Part shown: piece after piece, positions 1 through 9,333 of the stretch
How the letters are laid out: every line of letters starts with the position of its first letter
Numbering within the stretch: the first letter of the stretch is position 1
Source of the DNA: Natronosalvus hydrolyticus
GTDB lineage: Archaea > Halobacteriota > Halobacteria > Halobacteriales > Natrialbaceae
DNA: 64,000 nt
NCBI GenBank assembly: GCA_025517525.1
Contig: JAOPJZ010000003.1
Location: forward strand, 62,001-126,000
Reading direction: 5' to 3'
Made by a program: the position numbers and the translations under genes
The notes under the pieces: model-generated
What the model was told of the DNA's origin: nothing
The model's database searches: none
What the model saw: only the letters and a program-made list of their open reading frames with translations

Positions 1-1644
1 GCCATCGGCCCACCGACCGAGGAGGGCTTTTACTACGACTTCGACAATCTGGACGTCGAAGAGAGCGACTTCGACGCGCTCGAGGACGAAATCGAGGCCA
101 TCATCGAAGCCGACTACGACATCGAGCGCGAGGAAGTGTCCGTCGAAGACGCCGAGGAGCGACTGGCCGACGAACCCTACAAACTCGAGTTGCTCGAGGA
201 ACTCGCCGATGAGGGCGAGCAGGTCACCTTCTACAGCCAGGGCCAGTGGGAGGACCTCTGTGCCGGCCCGCACGTCGAATCGACGGGCGAGGTTGGCGTC
301 GTCAAACTGCTCGAGATCGCCGGTGCGTACTGGCGTGGCGATGAGGAGAACCCGATGCAGACCCGAATTTACGGTACCGCGTTCGAGGACGAAAGCGACC
401 TCGAGGCCTACCTCGAACGCCGCGAGGAAGCCAAAGAGCGCGACCACCGCAAGATCGGTTCGGAGATGGACCTGTTCTCGATTCAGGACGTCACGGGACC
501 GGGCCTCCCGCTGTATCACCCGCCCGGAAAGACGATTCTCCGGGAACTCGAGCGCTTCGTCGAGGACCTGAACGAGGACTCGGGCTACGACTACGTCGAG
601 ACGCCACACGTCTTCAAGACCGAACTCTGGCACCGCTCGGGTCACTACGAGAACTATCAAGACGACATGTTCATCTTCGACGTGGGCGACGACGAGTTCG
701 GCCTGAAGCCGATGAACTGTCCCGGCCACGCCGCCATCTTCCAGGACCACTCCTGGAGTTACCGTGACCTACCCGTTCGCTACGCCGAAAACGGGAAGGT
801 CTACCGTAAGGAGCAACGCGGCGAACTATCGGGACTCTCACGCGTCTGGTCGTTCACCATCGACGACGGCCACCTGTTCGTCCGCCCCGACCAGATCGAA
901 CGCGAGGTCGAGGCCATCATGGATAGTATCGATACGGTGCTCTCGACGTTCGACCTCGAGTACGAGATCGCGCTGGCGACCCGCCCCGACAAGAGCGTCG
1001 GTAGCGACGAAATCTGGGAGAAAGCGGAAGCCCAACTCGAGTCCGTCCTCGAGAAACGCAACGTCGACTACGATCTCGAGGCCGGGGACGGAGCCTTTTA
1101 CGGGCCGAAAATCGACTACGCGTTCAAAGACGCTATCGGGCGTAGCTGGGACGGCCCGACGGTCCAGTTGGATTTCAACATGCCCGAGCGCTTCGACCTC
1201 GATTACGTCGGCGAGGACAACGACACGCACAAACCCGTGATGATTCACCGCGCGCTCTATGGCAGCTACGAACGGTTCTTCATGATGCTCATCGAGCACT
1301 ACGAGGGCAACTTCCCGTTCTGGCTCGCCCCCGAACAGGTGCGCATCCTCCCCATCTCTGATGCGAACCTGGGCTACGCCCACCGCGTGAAAAACGAGTT
1401 CGACGAGTTCCGCGTCGAGGTCGACGGCCGCGACAGCACCCTCGAGCGCAAAATTCGGGCCGCCCACGACGACCGAGTCCCCTACCAGATCATCGTCGGC
1501 GACAACGAGGAAGAAGCCGGCAACATCTCGGTTCGCGACCGCTTCGAAGACCAGGAGTACGACGTCGATATCGAGGCGTTCAAAGCCCACCTCGAGGCCG
1601 AACGCGACGAGAAGCGCCCGGAGCCGGATTTCCTGGCCGAGTAA
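1..1644 (+). CDS. thrS: Threonyl-tRNA synthetase (5' end missing)
   Basis: Charges tRNA-Thr with threonine in the cytoplasm. The reading frame is open from base 1, so the true start and the N-terminal TGS region lie before the window; 547 residues are visible against about 640 for the family. Visible in order are the end of the editing domain ([10 protein letters not shown], then [13 protein letters not shown]), the class II catalytic core with the zinc-site segment KPMNCPGH, motif 2 ([12 protein letters not shown]), the segment [12 protein letters not shown], motif 3 ([11 protein letters not shown]), and the anticodon-binding domain after [11 protein letters not shown]. The family is the bacterial-type ThrRS that haloarchaea carry. 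An 86-bp palindromic repeat lies just after the stop. Confidence 0.97.
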   Translation, partial: AIGPPTEEGFYYDFDNLDVEESDFDALEDEIEAIIEADYDIEREEVSVEDAEERLADEPYKLELLEELADEGEQVTFYSQGQWEDLCAGPHVESTGEVGVVKLLEIAGAYWRGDEENPMQTRIYGTAFEDESDLEAYLERREEAKERDHRKIGSEMDLFSIQDVTGPGLPLYHPPGKTILRELERFVEDLNEDSGYDYVETPHVFKTELWHRSGHYENYQDDMFIFDVGDDEFGLKPMNCPGHAAIFQDHSWSYRDLPVRYAENGKVYRKEQRGELSGLSRVWSFTIDDGHLFVRPDQIEREVEAIMDSIDTVLSTFDLEYEIALATRPDKSVGSDEIWEKAEAQLESVLEKRNVDYDLEAGDGAFYGPKIDYAFKDAIGRSWDGPTVQLDFNMPERFDLDYVGEDNDTHKPVMIHRALYGSYERFFMMLIEHYEGNFPFWLAPEQVRILPISDANLGYAHRVKNEFDEFRVEVDGRDSTLERKIRAAHDDRVPYQIIVGDNEEEAGNISVRDRFEDQEYDVDIEAFKAHLEAERDEKRPEPDFLAE

Positions 1645-1656
1645 GCCTGCCTCGAG

Positions 1657-1742
1657 CTATAGTAGCCAGCGAAAGTCATTGCACACCCTATCGCACGACG
1701 GCGTTGCGATACGTGTGTAAATCGTTTCACTGGCCACTATAA
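1657..1742 (+). repeat. 86-bp palindromic MITE-like repeat, copy A
   Basis: Terminal inverted repeats read CTATAGTAGCCAGCGAAA at the left and the complementary tttcactggccactata at the right, and the interior is itself an imperfect palindrome, so the element can fold end to end. Three more copies occur at 29263, 33056 and 34862. Copies A and D share one orientation, B and C the other. It sits between thrS and a convergent membrane-protein gene. Confidence 0.85.
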
Positions 1743-1771
1743 TAGTCGGCCTGCTGGCCGAGTAAACCGTA

Positions 1772-2452
1772 TCAGGCTGGCTGTGGCCGCCGTTCGGGTC
1801 GATGTTCGATCATGAACTCCCGGAGGTCGGCACCGAGTTTTAACAGTACCAGCAAGATCAATCCGGGGAGCGTCGAGTGCAACAGGACGACGAACACGAC
1901 GCCCAGCGTCACGACCAGGTGCATGAACCAGAGGCGACGATAGGCGTACCCAGTTACTCCATCGGGGACAGCCGTTCGATACGCCCCCAGGAAGACGTAC
2001 TCGTGGCCGGTCGTGAAGAGATAATTGAGCGTGAATGCCCCGAGTGCGAGCCAGAACCACGACTCGAGGGAAGCGGTCACGGCTGCCCAGTCGGGAACCA
2101 GGAAAAACAGCCAGAGCACCAGGCCGTGGGCAACCCAGAAGCCAAAGTGCTGGAAGAGAAAGCCACCGGCTTCACGTCGATTTCGCGAGCGCCGGCGACT
2201 CGAGGCGTCGATCTCCGCTGCCGATTGAGCGATATCCGCATTCTCAAGTGGCCCATTGGCAAATCGCATCTGTACGGCCGTCGTCAGACCGACGATAGCG
2301 GTCTCGAACCAGTAGAGCAAGAGTAGCGCGCCGACACTCCACCCGGCGACGAAAACGCCGACCAGCGGAAAGATATTCACGACGATGAGGCCGAAAAACG
2401 CTAGCTGAACGCGTGGTTGAGGTCCACCAGTCTTTTCTTCATCGCCGTTCAC
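1772..2452 (-). CDS. DUF6498-type integral membrane protein
   Basis: A 226-residue protein with about five hydrophobic segments. The first pair (LAFFGLIVVNIFPLVG and ALLLLYWFETAIVGL) includes the aromatic LYWFE motif that I associate with the haloarchaeal DUF6498 family. A charged cytoplasmic-looking loop (residues 75-100) precedes three further segments, and the C-terminus is basic (EHRPERRPQPA). Function is unknown. It is convergent with thrS and divergent from gfcR, so it is probably transcribed alone. The family name is from memory of the motif, not from a search. Confidence 0.75.
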   Translation of the reverse strand: MNGDEEKTGGPQPRVQLAFFGLIVVNIFPLVGVFVAGWSVGALLLLYWFETAIVGLTTAVQMRFANGPLENADIAQSAAEIDASSRRRSRNRREAGGFLFQHFGFWVAHGLVLWLFFLVPDWAAVTASLESWFWLALGAFTLNYLFTTGHEYVFLGAYRTAVPDGVTGYAYRRLWFMHLVVTLGVVFVVLLHSTLPGLILLVLLKLGADLREFMIEHRPERRPQPA

Positions 2453-2573
2453 ACCTGGTATTACCCAACACGGCGTGAATTACGTTCCGGTTCGACGGTG
2501 ACCATATCCGTGGATATTCTCGACTGTATCCGCATCGATATGTTCATACTTACACAGTCGTGACAGGCGAGGT

Positions 2574-3284
2574 ATGAACCGCGCCGAAAAAGCCGCACTC
2601 CAGCTCAGGGCCGTCGACGTGCTGTGTATGCTCAAAGAAACCCGCACATACGACGAACTCGCCAAGCGGACCGACCTCCCTGCCGGCGACCTCAACCGGT
2701 ACGTCAACGGCCACGTCCTCCCCGGCACCGAACGCGCCCGAACCGTCGTCGAGGACGTGGGCCGGGAAGCGCTCGTCATCGAACTCGAGGCCCGCATTCG
2801 GGTCGACGAGGACGGCTACGTGGATAACTCCGGTGCTGTCTTCGATCAGCCGTTTCTCGACCTCGTGGCCCCCGTGGTCGCCGACGCGTTCGACTTCGGT
2901 CGCCCCGACGTCGTGCTCACGGCCGCGACCGACGGCATCACCCTCGCCTCCGCACTCGCAAGTTACTACGGGACCCGCTGTGCCTACGCGAAAAAGCGCA
3001 AAGAGACTGCCGTCGAGGAGTTCGTCGAAGCCCGCGAACGCCTCGAGTCCGGTATCGAACTCACCTACTATCTGCCCGCCTCGGCCATCGACGAAGGCGA
3101 CAGCGTCCTCATCGTCGACGACCTGATTCGCTCAGGCGAAACCCAGGAACTCCTCCTGGATATCGTCGACACCGCTGGGGGCGAAACCGCCGGCGTCTTC
3201 GCCCTGATCGCCGCCGGTACCGATGGTATCGAGCGTGCTCGAGCGCGAACGGATGCTCCGGTTGGCTCCCTGACTTCAGTTTGA
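2574..3284 (+). CDS. gfcR: Transcriptional regulator GfcR (PRTase-like)
   Basis: A 236-residue protein with an N-terminal helix-turn-helix (residues 10-45, ELAKRTDLPAGDLNRYVNG) and a C-terminal phosphoribosyltransferase-fold domain carrying the PRPP-binding loop VLIVDDLIRSGET near residue 180. This matches the haloarchaeal family in which GfcR of Haloferax volcanii activates glucose and fructose catabolic genes; the PRTase domain is thought to act as a ligand sensor. Transcribed alone: the neighbour upstream is divergent and a TATA-like stretch (catacttac) lies about 30 nt before the ATG, consistent with a leaderless mRNA. Which genes it controls here cannot be read from this window. Confidence 0.88.
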   Translation: MNRAEKAALQLRAVDVLCMLKETRTYDELAKRTDLPAGDLNRYVNGHVLPGTERARTVVEDVGREALVIELEARIRVDEDGYVDNSGAVFDQPFLDLVAPVVADAFDFGRPDVVLTAATDGITLASALASYYGTRCAYAKKRKETAVEEFVEARERLESGIELTYYLPASAIDEGDSVLIVDDLIRSGETQELLLDIVDTAGGETAGVFALIAAGTDGIERARARTDAPVGSLTSV

Positions 3285-3354
3285 CCGGGTCGTCGCTCTT
3301 TAGCGCGAGCTATGGAGCGCGAAGTATTTGACTCTCGAGAACGTAGTAAGCCGT

Positions 3355-3759
3355 ATGGCACAACCGAACTCCGTGTCCGACGCCCTCGAGGCACTGCTCG
3401 AGGCACCCTCCGAAGACGCCCTCGAGGCGGCAGACCAAGTCGATTCCGACCTCGAAACTGAGGAGTCACCCGACCTGCTCGAACTGCTCGAGCGCCGTCA
3501 CGCACTCTCCGTGTTACGAGCGGTCGCAACCACCCCTGACTCTCGACGGTTCTCTGAACTCGAGGAAGAAATCGGTGCAGCCCCGAGTACGCTCTCGGCC
3601 AGACTCTCCGAGTTTACCGGGGCCGGCTTGCTCGAGCGTGAGTCCTACGACGAGATGCCGCCACGCGTCGAGTACCGACCGACCGAAGCCGCGATGGCGC
3701 TGGCCCCGCTTTTCACTTACCTGCGTCTGTGGGAGAGTCGCTACGGCGACGACCTCTGA
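3355..3759 (+). CDS. Winged-helix regulator, HxlR/MarR-like
   Basis: I start the protein at ATG 3355 (134 residues) because a TATA-like tatttgact lies about 25 nt before it; an in-frame TTG at 3328 is less likely. The first 45 residues are acidic and low in complexity. The rest is a winged helix: recognition-helix region RRFSELEEEIGAAPSTLSARL, then the wing GLLERESYDEMPPRVEYRPTEA, which is the HxlR pattern (reduced wing ending in EYxxTEAG-like residues). It probably binds DNA as a dimer. Ligand and targets are unknown. It follows gfcR by 70 bp but seems to have its own promoter. Confidence 0.8.
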   Translation: MAQPNSVSDALEALLEAPSEDALEAADQVDSDLETEESPDLLELLERRHALSVLRAVATTPDSRRFSELEEEIGAAPSTLSARLSEFTGAGLLERESYDEMPPRVEYRPTEAAMALAPLFTYLRLWESRYGDDL

Positions 3760-3830
3760 AAAATAGCGGATTGACAGGCGGTACGGCGTGTGCTCCCTTC
3801 AGGGTGTTACAATGTCCTCCGTAGCGCCGA

Positions 3831-4250
3831 TTATTGCGCGTTGAGGCCAGCCTCGAGTTCGTCGAACAACGCCCGTACCCGTCCGTGGATTGCATCACGA
3901 ATTTCGTGGACCGTCTCGAGGTCCTTGCCGTGTGGGTCCTCGAGGTCCCAGTCCCGAATGTCGGTCTCGGCGTCGAGGTCGAGCGTCGAACAACCCATCG
4001 TCGCGACGACGTCACAGGCCTCGAGTTCTGCGTCGGTGACCGACCCCGGGGTTCGGTCCGTCAGGTCAAACCCTTCTTCGGCCATCGCCTCGACGACGAT
4101 GTCGTGAACCGAATCGGCTGGATGGGTGCCGCCGGAGACGATTTCGACCTGCGATTCGAGCCCTCGCGCCTCGCGTTCGGCCTCGGCATATACTGTGGCC
4201 ATCTGGCTGCGACCGGCGTTCTGGACACACACGAGTCCAATACGAATCAT
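3831..4250 (-). CDS. Low-Mr phosphatase / arsenate reductase family protein
   Basis: A 139-residue protein starting at ATG 4250; the longer open frame upstream lacks support. The N-terminus MIRIGLVCVQNAGRSQMA carries the CX5R phosphate-binding loop (Cys8 to Arg14 followed by Ser) of low-molecular-weight protein tyrosine phosphatases and thioredoxin-type arsenate reductases. The usual general-acid Asp region is represented by DWDLEDPHGKD near residue 105, close to the DxxDP motif. Sequence alone does not decide between phosphatase and arsenate reductase activity; no ars genes are adjacent. Confidence 0.85.
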   Translation of the reverse strand: MIRIGLVCVQNAGRSQMATVYAEAEREARGLESQVEIVSGGTHPADSVHDIVVEAMAEEGFDLTDRTPGSVTDAELEACDVVATMGCSTLDLDAETDIRDWDLEDPHGKDLETVHEIRDAIHGRVRALFDELEAGLNAQ

Positions 4251-4383
4251 GAAAGAGGTGTGGACTCGAGGGGTCCTAACCCTTGGTATGAGCGGCGATG
4301 TGTGTTCTATTGACATGGGGAGAGTACCCCCTCGTCGGTACAACGACCGATACCGGTTTGTGACTCGCCCGTTATCGTCACCT

Positions 4384-5100
4384 ATGACCGTCGACGCCGT
4401 CCTGTTCGACCTCGACGACACGCTCTATCCCTACGCGCCCTGTAACGAGGCCGGCAAAGCCGCTGCCCGAACGGCTGCGGGCGATCGCGGTTACGAATTC
4501 GCCGCAAACCCGGATACCTTCGAAGCGTTCTATCAACGCGGCCGTCACGGGGCCAAACGCGACGTCGCCGGTACCGCGGCCTCCCACCACCGACTACTGT
4601 ACTTCAAACACGCGCTCGAGGCGGAAACCGGTGAGCCACAGCCCGAAGACACGCTCGCACTCGCCGACGCCTACTGGGACGGCTATCTCGAGGCAATGAC
4701 CCTCGAGCACGACGTGCAGGCAACGCTCGAAACACTCCGGGAGGACGGCATCTCGCTTGCGATCATCACCAACCTGACGACGCGAATCCAGCTTCGCAAA
4801 CTCACGGCGCTGGGGCTCGAGCACGCGTTCGACTTCGTCCTCACCTCCGAGGAAGCCGGCCAGGAAAAGCCCGCTTCGGTCATGTTCACGCTCCCGCTCG
4901 CTCGCCTCGAGTGTCCACCCTCGCGGGCGATGGTCGTCGGCGATTCCATCCCGGCCGATATCGTCGGCGCGAACGCAATCGGGCTCGAGTCGGTGCTGTA
5001 CTGTGCAGGTGACGACCCCGACGTGGCCGCTCTATCCCCACACGAAACCCCCGACCACCACCTACAAGCGTTCGGCGAGCTAACTGATCTGGTACGATGA
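4384..5100 (+). CDS. HAD-superfamily hydrolase
   Basis: A 238-residue protein starting at ATG 4384. HAD motif I is DLDDTLYP (nucleophile and acid Asp pair), motif II is the Thr/Asn of IITNLTT, motif III the Lys of GQEKP, and motif [14 protein letters not shown] helical cap lies between motifs I and II, as in subfamily I phosphatases. Its stop overlaps the start of the next gene (ATGA at 5097), so the two are translationally coupled and probably act in one pathway, perhaps dephosphorylating a sugar phosphate made or used by the aldolase. The substrate is not identifiable. Confidence 0.88.
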   Translation: MTVDAVLFDLDDTLYPYAPCNEAGKAAARTAAGDRGYEFAANPDTFEAFYQRGRHGAKRDVAGTAASHHRLLYFKHALEAETGEPQPEDTLALADAYWDGYLEAMTLEHDVQATLETLREDGISLAIITNLTTRIQLRKLTALGLEHAFDFVLTSEEAGQEKPASVMFTLPLARLECPPSRAMVVGDSIPADIVGANAIGLESVLYCAGDDPDVAALSPHETPDHHLQAFGELTDLVR

Positions 5101-5741
5101 TCCTCGAGACCCAGCGCCGACAGGTCGTCGACCGGGCGAGTGATCTCGCGACGTTGACCCCAGGTCGAACCGGCAACCTCAGCGTCCGTGCGGGCGACGC
5201 CTTCGCCGTTACGCCCACGGGCGTCGCCTACGATTCCTTCGACGTGCCCGACGTGCCCGTCGTCGGCGTCGATGGCGACCATCGCGACGGTAACATGCTC
5301 CCGAGCAGCGAGGTGCCGATGCACGCCGCCATCTACCGACGCGACCCCGTTGGCGCAATCGTCCACACGCACTCCCCGTGGTCGACGGCGCTGGCGATCG
5401 CCAACGAACCGCTGCCGCCGATTCACTACATGATCGTCGCGGTCGGGAAATCCGTTCCCGTCGCCGAGTACGCCCCCTACGGGACCGACGAACTCGCCGC
5501 GAACATCGTCGACGCGATGGCGCGAGCCGAGACGACCGCCGCATTTATCGAAAACCACGGCCTCGTCGTCACCGGCCCGGACCTCGAGACCGCCCTCGAG
5601 AACACTGTTCACGTCGAGAGTCTGGCCCGCCTCTACCTGGAAGCACGCGCCGCCGGTCTCGAGCCCCAGACACTCACCGACGCACAGCTCGAGACAGTGC
5701 TGACGAAGTTCGAATCCTACGGGCAGGACGAATCAACATAG
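5097..5741 (+). CDS. Class II aldolase/adducin family protein
   Basis: A 214-residue protein of the fuculose-1-phosphate aldolase / ribulose-5-phosphate 4-epimerase / adducin fold. The N-terminal GRTGNLSVR phosphate-binding loop, the catalytic Glu in LPSSEVPMH, the zinc ligands in VHTHSPWS and the later His in IENHGLVV are all present. Members cleave or epimerise sugar phosphates with a divalent metal. It overlaps the preceding HAD gene by four bases. The exact substrate (fuculose phosphate, methylthioribulose phosphate or other) cannot be told from sequence. Confidence 0.87.
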   Translation: MILETQRRQVVDRASDLATLTPGRTGNLSVRAGDAFAVTPTGVAYDSFDVPDVPVVGVDGDHRDGNMLPSSEVPMHAAIYRRDPVGAIVHTHSPWSTALAIANEPLPPIHYMIVAVGKSVPVAEYAPYGTDELAANIVDAMARAETTAAFIENHGLVVTGPDLETALENTVHVESLARLYLEARAAGLEPQTLTDAQLETVLTKFESYGQDEST

Positions 5742-5785
5742 CTATTTTCAAACGGTGAGGAGGAGATTACCGGCCGAAAATGGCG

Positions 5786-6535
5786 CTACTCCTCGTCCCC
5801 GTTCCGGTGAATCTCGAGCGCCTCCGGCACCGTCAACTCGCCGCTGGCAACCCGCCGCGCCAGCGCTTCGTCGATGGCCCGGTTGGTCTCGCTGTATTCG
5901 CGTGATCGGTCTTTGATGACCTGTAACTCGCCTGCCGTCGGCTCGATTTCCCGTGTCTCGATCGGTTCGCCCTCGAGGCGGGCGATATTGACCGCGGCAA
6001 GCACGTCACCCATCCCACGCGCACCGGTACCGAGGTAGGGCGTGGTCCCCGTCTCGTCAACCAGTTCGACGCGGACGTCCTCCAGATCGGAGACGAGTTT
6101 TGCCCCTTCGAGGCGAGAGCCATCGCCCACGCGAACCACCGGGTCAACCGGATCTCCCTCGCGCACCTCACGGTGGATGACGTCGACGGCGTCGCCAATC
6201 GGCACGTGAAAAGCGGCGACGACGGTCTCGCCTGCCAGCACGGCGATGCCGGGGTTCCGGCCGGGGTCGACCCCGATAATCGTACGGCCGCCGCCACCCC
6301 GAACGGTCGCCAGCGCTTCATCGACGGCCGCCCGAACCGCGTCGGGATCGGCCACGATCACCGGCACCGCTTCGACCGCGAACGAATCAGCGTGTTCGGC
6401 CCCAGTGACGATCACCGTCGTCGATTCAGGAAGGTCGTCGTCGGGTTCGACCGTCGTAAACGTCGCTCCGCGGTCGCGGAGTTCGTTGACGACCCCGTGG
6501 TACACTTCGAAATCGGCTGTAGCGACGACGATCAC
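5786..6535 (-). CDS. Conserved haloarchaeal protein with RuvC-like motif
   Basis: A 249-residue protein. I choose GTG 6535 because an unusually good Shine-Dalgarno (aaggagg) sits just before it. The N-terminal third looks like a small alpha/beta domain (VIVVATADFEVYHGVVNELRD). A central segment, TIIGVDPGRNPGIAVLAG, resembles the first strand of RuvC/RNase H-fold nucleases, where a GIDPG segment carries the first catalytic Asp. A C-terminal helical stretch (IKDRSREYSETNRAIDEALARR) follows. It diverges from radB, so a nucleic-acid role is possible, but catalytic competence is not shown. Confidence 0.65.
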   Translation of the reverse strand: MIVVATADFEVYHGVVNELRDRGATFTTVEPDDDLPESTTVIVTGAEHADSFAVEAVPVIVADPDAVRAAVDEALATVRGGGGRTIIGVDPGRNPGIAVLAGETVVAAFHVPIGDAVDVIHREVREGDPVDPVVRVGDGSRLEGAKLVSDLEDVRVELVDETGTTPYLGTGARGMGDVLAAVNIARLEGEPIETREIEPTAGELQVIKDRSREYSETNRAIDEALARRVASGELTVPEALEIHRNGDEE

Positions 6536-6659
6536 ACCCCTCCTTGGCGTTCCGCAGAATAAAGTGTGTTCGTCCTCGAGTCGCCACACTCGAGTCACGC
6601 AAACCCACCTCACAACCCGCTTTCGGGGGCTTTTTCATCACCCCCGCGAAAGGTCGACC

Positions 6660-7367
6660 GTGAACGACGAGGCTATCTCGACCGGCTGTGGACCGGTCGA
6701 TTCGCTGCTCGAGGGTGGATTCGAACGCGGGGCCGTCACCCAGTTGTACGGGCCGCCGGCGTCGGGGAAGACGAATCTCGCGCTGTCGGCGGCCGTCGAG
6801 ACTGCCGTGAACGGGGGCACTGCCGTCTACATCGACACGGAAGGCGTCTCCGTCGACCGGTTCGAACAGCTGTTGCGGGCCAGAACCGACGACGTCGAAT
6901 CGGTCGCTTCGAACATCGTCATCGAGGATGCCTACGACTTCGACGAACAGGCCGAGGCCGTCCGAGATTCGGCCGACTTCGCCGAGCGCGCCGACCTGAT
7001 CGTCCTCGACAGCGCCACTGGCTTTTATCGTCTCGAGCGCGGCGACGACGGCGAGGCAGGAGATGCTCTCCGCCAGGTCGCCAACCAGATCACGCACTTG
7101 CTCTCACTCGCGCGCAAACACGACCTCGCCGTGGTCATCACGAACCAGGTGTTCGCCGACCCCGACAGCGACCGCACCCGTCCGCTCGGCGGTAACACCC
7201 TCGAGCACTGGACCGGCGTCGTCGTCCGTCTCGACCGGTTCCGTGGCGGCAATCGGCGGGCGACGCTGACCAAACACCGCTCGAAAGCCGCCGGCGAGTC
7301 CGCCACGTTCCGTATCACGGGCGACGGCCTCGAGGGGGCCGACGAACCCGCGCGGTTGAACGATTGA
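6660..7367 (+). CDS. radB: DNA repair and recombination protein RadB
   Basis: A 235-residue RecA-core protein lacking the N-terminal domain of RadA, as expected for the archaeal paralogue RadB. It starts at GTG 6660 with VNDEAISTGCGPVDSLLEGG. Walker A is GPPASGKTN (about residues 30-38), Walker B LIVLDSATG, and the ATP-cap/Q-loop region VVITNQVFADPD and GGNTLEHW are present. RadB is known to act as an accessory factor for RadA filaments, binding ATP with weak hydrolysis. Its promoter region is shared with the divergent RuvC-like gene. Confidence 0.95.
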   Translation: MNDEAISTGCGPVDSLLEGGFERGAVTQLYGPPASGKTNLALSAAVETAVNGGTAVYIDTEGVSVDRFEQLLRARTDDVESVASNIVIEDAYDFDEQAEAVRDSADFAERADLIVLDSATGFYRLERGDDGEAGDALRQVANQITHLLSLARKHDLAVVITNQVFADPDSDRTRPLGGNTLEHWTGVVVRLDRFRGGNRRATLTKHRSKAAGESATFRITGDGLEGADEPARLND

Positions 7368-7413
7368 ACGGCGGTTTTCCCCGTTTCATAGCGTTTGTTA
7401 TCGTCTCTTCCCT

Positions 7414-7447
7414 GTCAGCGACGAACCGGTAATCGCTGACCGTTTTT
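7414..7447 (+). terminator. Hairpin plus T-run between convergent genes
   Basis: GTCAGCGA and TCGCTGAC form a perfect 8-bp stem with an 11-nt loop, followed on the + strand by five T residues. It lies after radB and before the convergent CBS gene, where a terminator is expected. The stem matches the dispersed hairpin repeats at 32948 and 48884, so it may instead be a degenerate copy of that repeat. Confidence 0.45.
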
Positions 7448-7568
7448 CCGTAGCCTATCTGGCGACTCTCGGGTACGCTGGGAAGACGTTGCAGGTGCGG
7501 GTATAGCCTACAGCGGAAAAGACGAGGCAACGACGGGGGCGACTCGAGTCGCCAAATAATGAAGCGGA

Positions 7569-8726
7569 CTACAGTTCGTTCAGTTTGCGGAGCAACTGGC
7601 CGCGGTACTCCTCGTCGCTTCTGACGCCTTTCAACTCGAGGACGTTGCGCTCGAGTTTGTCCAGCGCGACGCGGAAGGCGTTCTCCGCGCCGTAGCCCTC
7701 ACCGGAGCCAGCGACCTGTGATTTATTGGTGCGCAGGCGGATCTGACACTGGATGAGCGGGGTGCCACGCAGTTTCTCTTTATGCTCGTGGAAGCGGACG
7801 TGTGCGTGCTGGACCTGCATATCGGCGTACTTGTCCGCGACCTCCTCGATGCTCTGGGTGATCGATTCGCGGCTGATGGTGTCCATCAGCGAAATGTTCG
7901 TAATCTGGACGTCCATGTGTTCTTCTTCGGTGAACGTCAGCGCGCGAAGGACGTCCGTTTTGGTGACGACACCCTCGATAACGCGCTCGTCGTCCTCGGG
8001 CGTGACCACGAGACCGGCGTAGTCGTGTTCTAGCATCGTTTCGACGGCCGCTCGAGCGGTTGCGCCGGCCGTCGTCGTGACGACGGGGCTGTTCATGATG
8101 TCGTACACCGGGACATCGAGCATCCGGTTGTTGTCACCGGCCCGGTCACCGGTCGTCATACGATCGTTTTCGCGGATGACGAAGTCGGCAATGTCGTGGG
8201 TCGTCACGACGCCCGTCAGGTAGCCGTTCTCGTTGACGACCGGCAGGCGAGAGATGCCGTGTTCTCTGAGGTGGTTGATCGCTTTGCCGATACCATCGTC
8301 TTCAGCGAGTCGAATCGGGTCGTCCGTGTAGATATCTGCAACCGTAATCGCGTCGAGATTTTCAATGACCGCGGTCAACAGGTCGTCTTCGGTAATGACT
8401 CCCCACAGTTCGTCGTGTTCGAACACCGGCGCAACTTTCGTGTTGCCTTCGACCAGCATTCGAGCAACCTCTCGGACGTCTTCGTGCCGGTCGACTTTCG
8501 GCGACGGATCATTCCGACTCGGCTTGATCAGTGCCGCGACTTTGGCGTCGTCTTCGACGTGTGACTGGAGAACCTCTCGTTCGCTGATAACGCCAGCGTA
8601 CGACCCGTCATCGATGACGATCAGTCCCTTAGGATTGCCGTTCTCGAACATCGAACGAACCTTCCCCATTCGTGTTCCAACGTCGACTTCGATGTACTCC
8701 GTCGTAGCGATATCAGCGATATTCAT
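7569..8726 (-). CDS. Four-CBS-domain protein with hibernation-factor-like tail
   Basis: A 385-residue protein. I choose ATG 8726 because the TATA-like ttaaatag sits about 30 nt upstream, giving a leaderless message; ATG 8741 is too close to that box. Four CBS repeats follow one another (starts near residues 3, 65, 130 and 205; signatures GLIVIDDGSYAGVISERE, WGVITEDDLLTAV, YLTGVVTTHDIADF, GVVTKTDVLRAL) and normally bind adenosyl nucleotides. The last 105 residues (from MDVQITNIS to LERNVLELKG) have the beta-alpha-beta-beta-alpha pattern and spacing of the S30AE/HPF ribosome-hibernation fold. A nucleotide-sensing ribosome or RNA-binding factor is my inference. Confidence 0.8.
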   Translation of the reverse strand: MNIADIATTEYIEVDVGTRMGKVRSMFENGNPKGLIVIDDGSYAGVISEREVLQSHVEDDAKVAALIKPSRNDPSPKVDRHEDVREVARMLVEGNTKVAPVFEHDELWGVITEDDLLTAVIENLDAITVADIYTDDPIRLAEDDGIGKAINHLREHGISRLPVVNENGYLTGVVTTHDIADFVIRENDRMTTGDRAGDNNRMLDVPVYDIMNSPVVTTTAGATARAAVETMLEHDYAGLVVTPEDDERVIEGVVTKTDVLRALTFTEEEHMDVQITNISLMDTISRESITQSIEEVADKYADMQVQHAHVRFHEHKEKLRGTPLIQCQIRLRTNKSQVAGSGEGYGAENAFRVALDKLERNVLELKGVRSDEEYRGQLLRKLNEL

Positions 8727-8940
8727 TGTTTCACTCTGCATTACTCTCGCGGAACTATTTAAGATACCGCCAACCGCTTCAGTCAGCACGACCGTGTACC
8801 TTTTGTACGCTCGAACGGATCACCGGTATTTTGTGTACTCAGACAGGTTACGGTATCGCCAGCCTCGAGCAGGCACCGAAACACGATCCGCCAACGTGGT
8901 TTGCCCCAGTAGCTATACGTGATCGTTTCCTGTGGGGCAT

Positions 8941-9264
8941 ATGGCTCGAGACATCAGCGTTTTCGGACGCTATACCTACCTCTTGACCGAGATTTTCTGG
9001 GGTGCAATCGCCTACGTGCTGTTGCGTCGTGCCGGTGCCCGTAAACGGGCCGCTGTCACCATCCTCGCACTGTACCCAATCGCCTACTTTTGGGACTGGT
9101 ACACCCTCGAGGTCGGCGTCTTCGACATCCCGCTTCGAACCGGCATCGAGATCGGCGGCATCCCGCTTGAGGAACACCTCTTTATGGCCGTCGTTCCGGG
9201 GCTCGTCATCGGGTTTCACGAAAACATTCACGCGGAAAACGACCAGCCCCCGGAAGGAAAATGA
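8941..9264 (+). CDS. Lycopene-cyclase-domain membrane protein (single unit)
   Basis: A 107-residue protein from ATG 8941 (a GTG at 8932 is an alternative). Three membrane segments are visible: TYLLTEIFWGAIAYVLL, VTILALYPIAYFWDWYTL, and HLFMAVVPGLVIGFH. The motif IPLEEHLF matches the P(I/V)EE(Y/F)LF signature of the CarR/CrtYc-CrtYd lycopene cyclase domain, but haloarchaeal CrtY normally has two such units. No carotenoid genes are nearby. It may be a half-cyclase that needs a partner, or a paralogue with another job. Confidence 0.7.
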   Translation: MARDISVFGRYTYLLTEIFWGAIAYVLLRRAGARKRAAVTILALYPIAYFWDWYTLEVGVFDIPLRTGIEIGGIPLEEHLFMAVVPGLVIGFHENIHAENDQPPEGK

Positions 9265-9333
9265 AACGTCTCGATAGGTCGAACAATCACGGGAAGCCGA
9301 CTGACTTATGAAAGACAGGCTATCAGTAGGGGT

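Noticed and set aside
838-1590. Long minus-strand open frame opposite thrS
   Set aside because: Shadow of the thrS codon pattern; Val/Asp/Arg-rich translation without protein motifs, as with most long antisense frames in high-GC haloarchaeal DNA.
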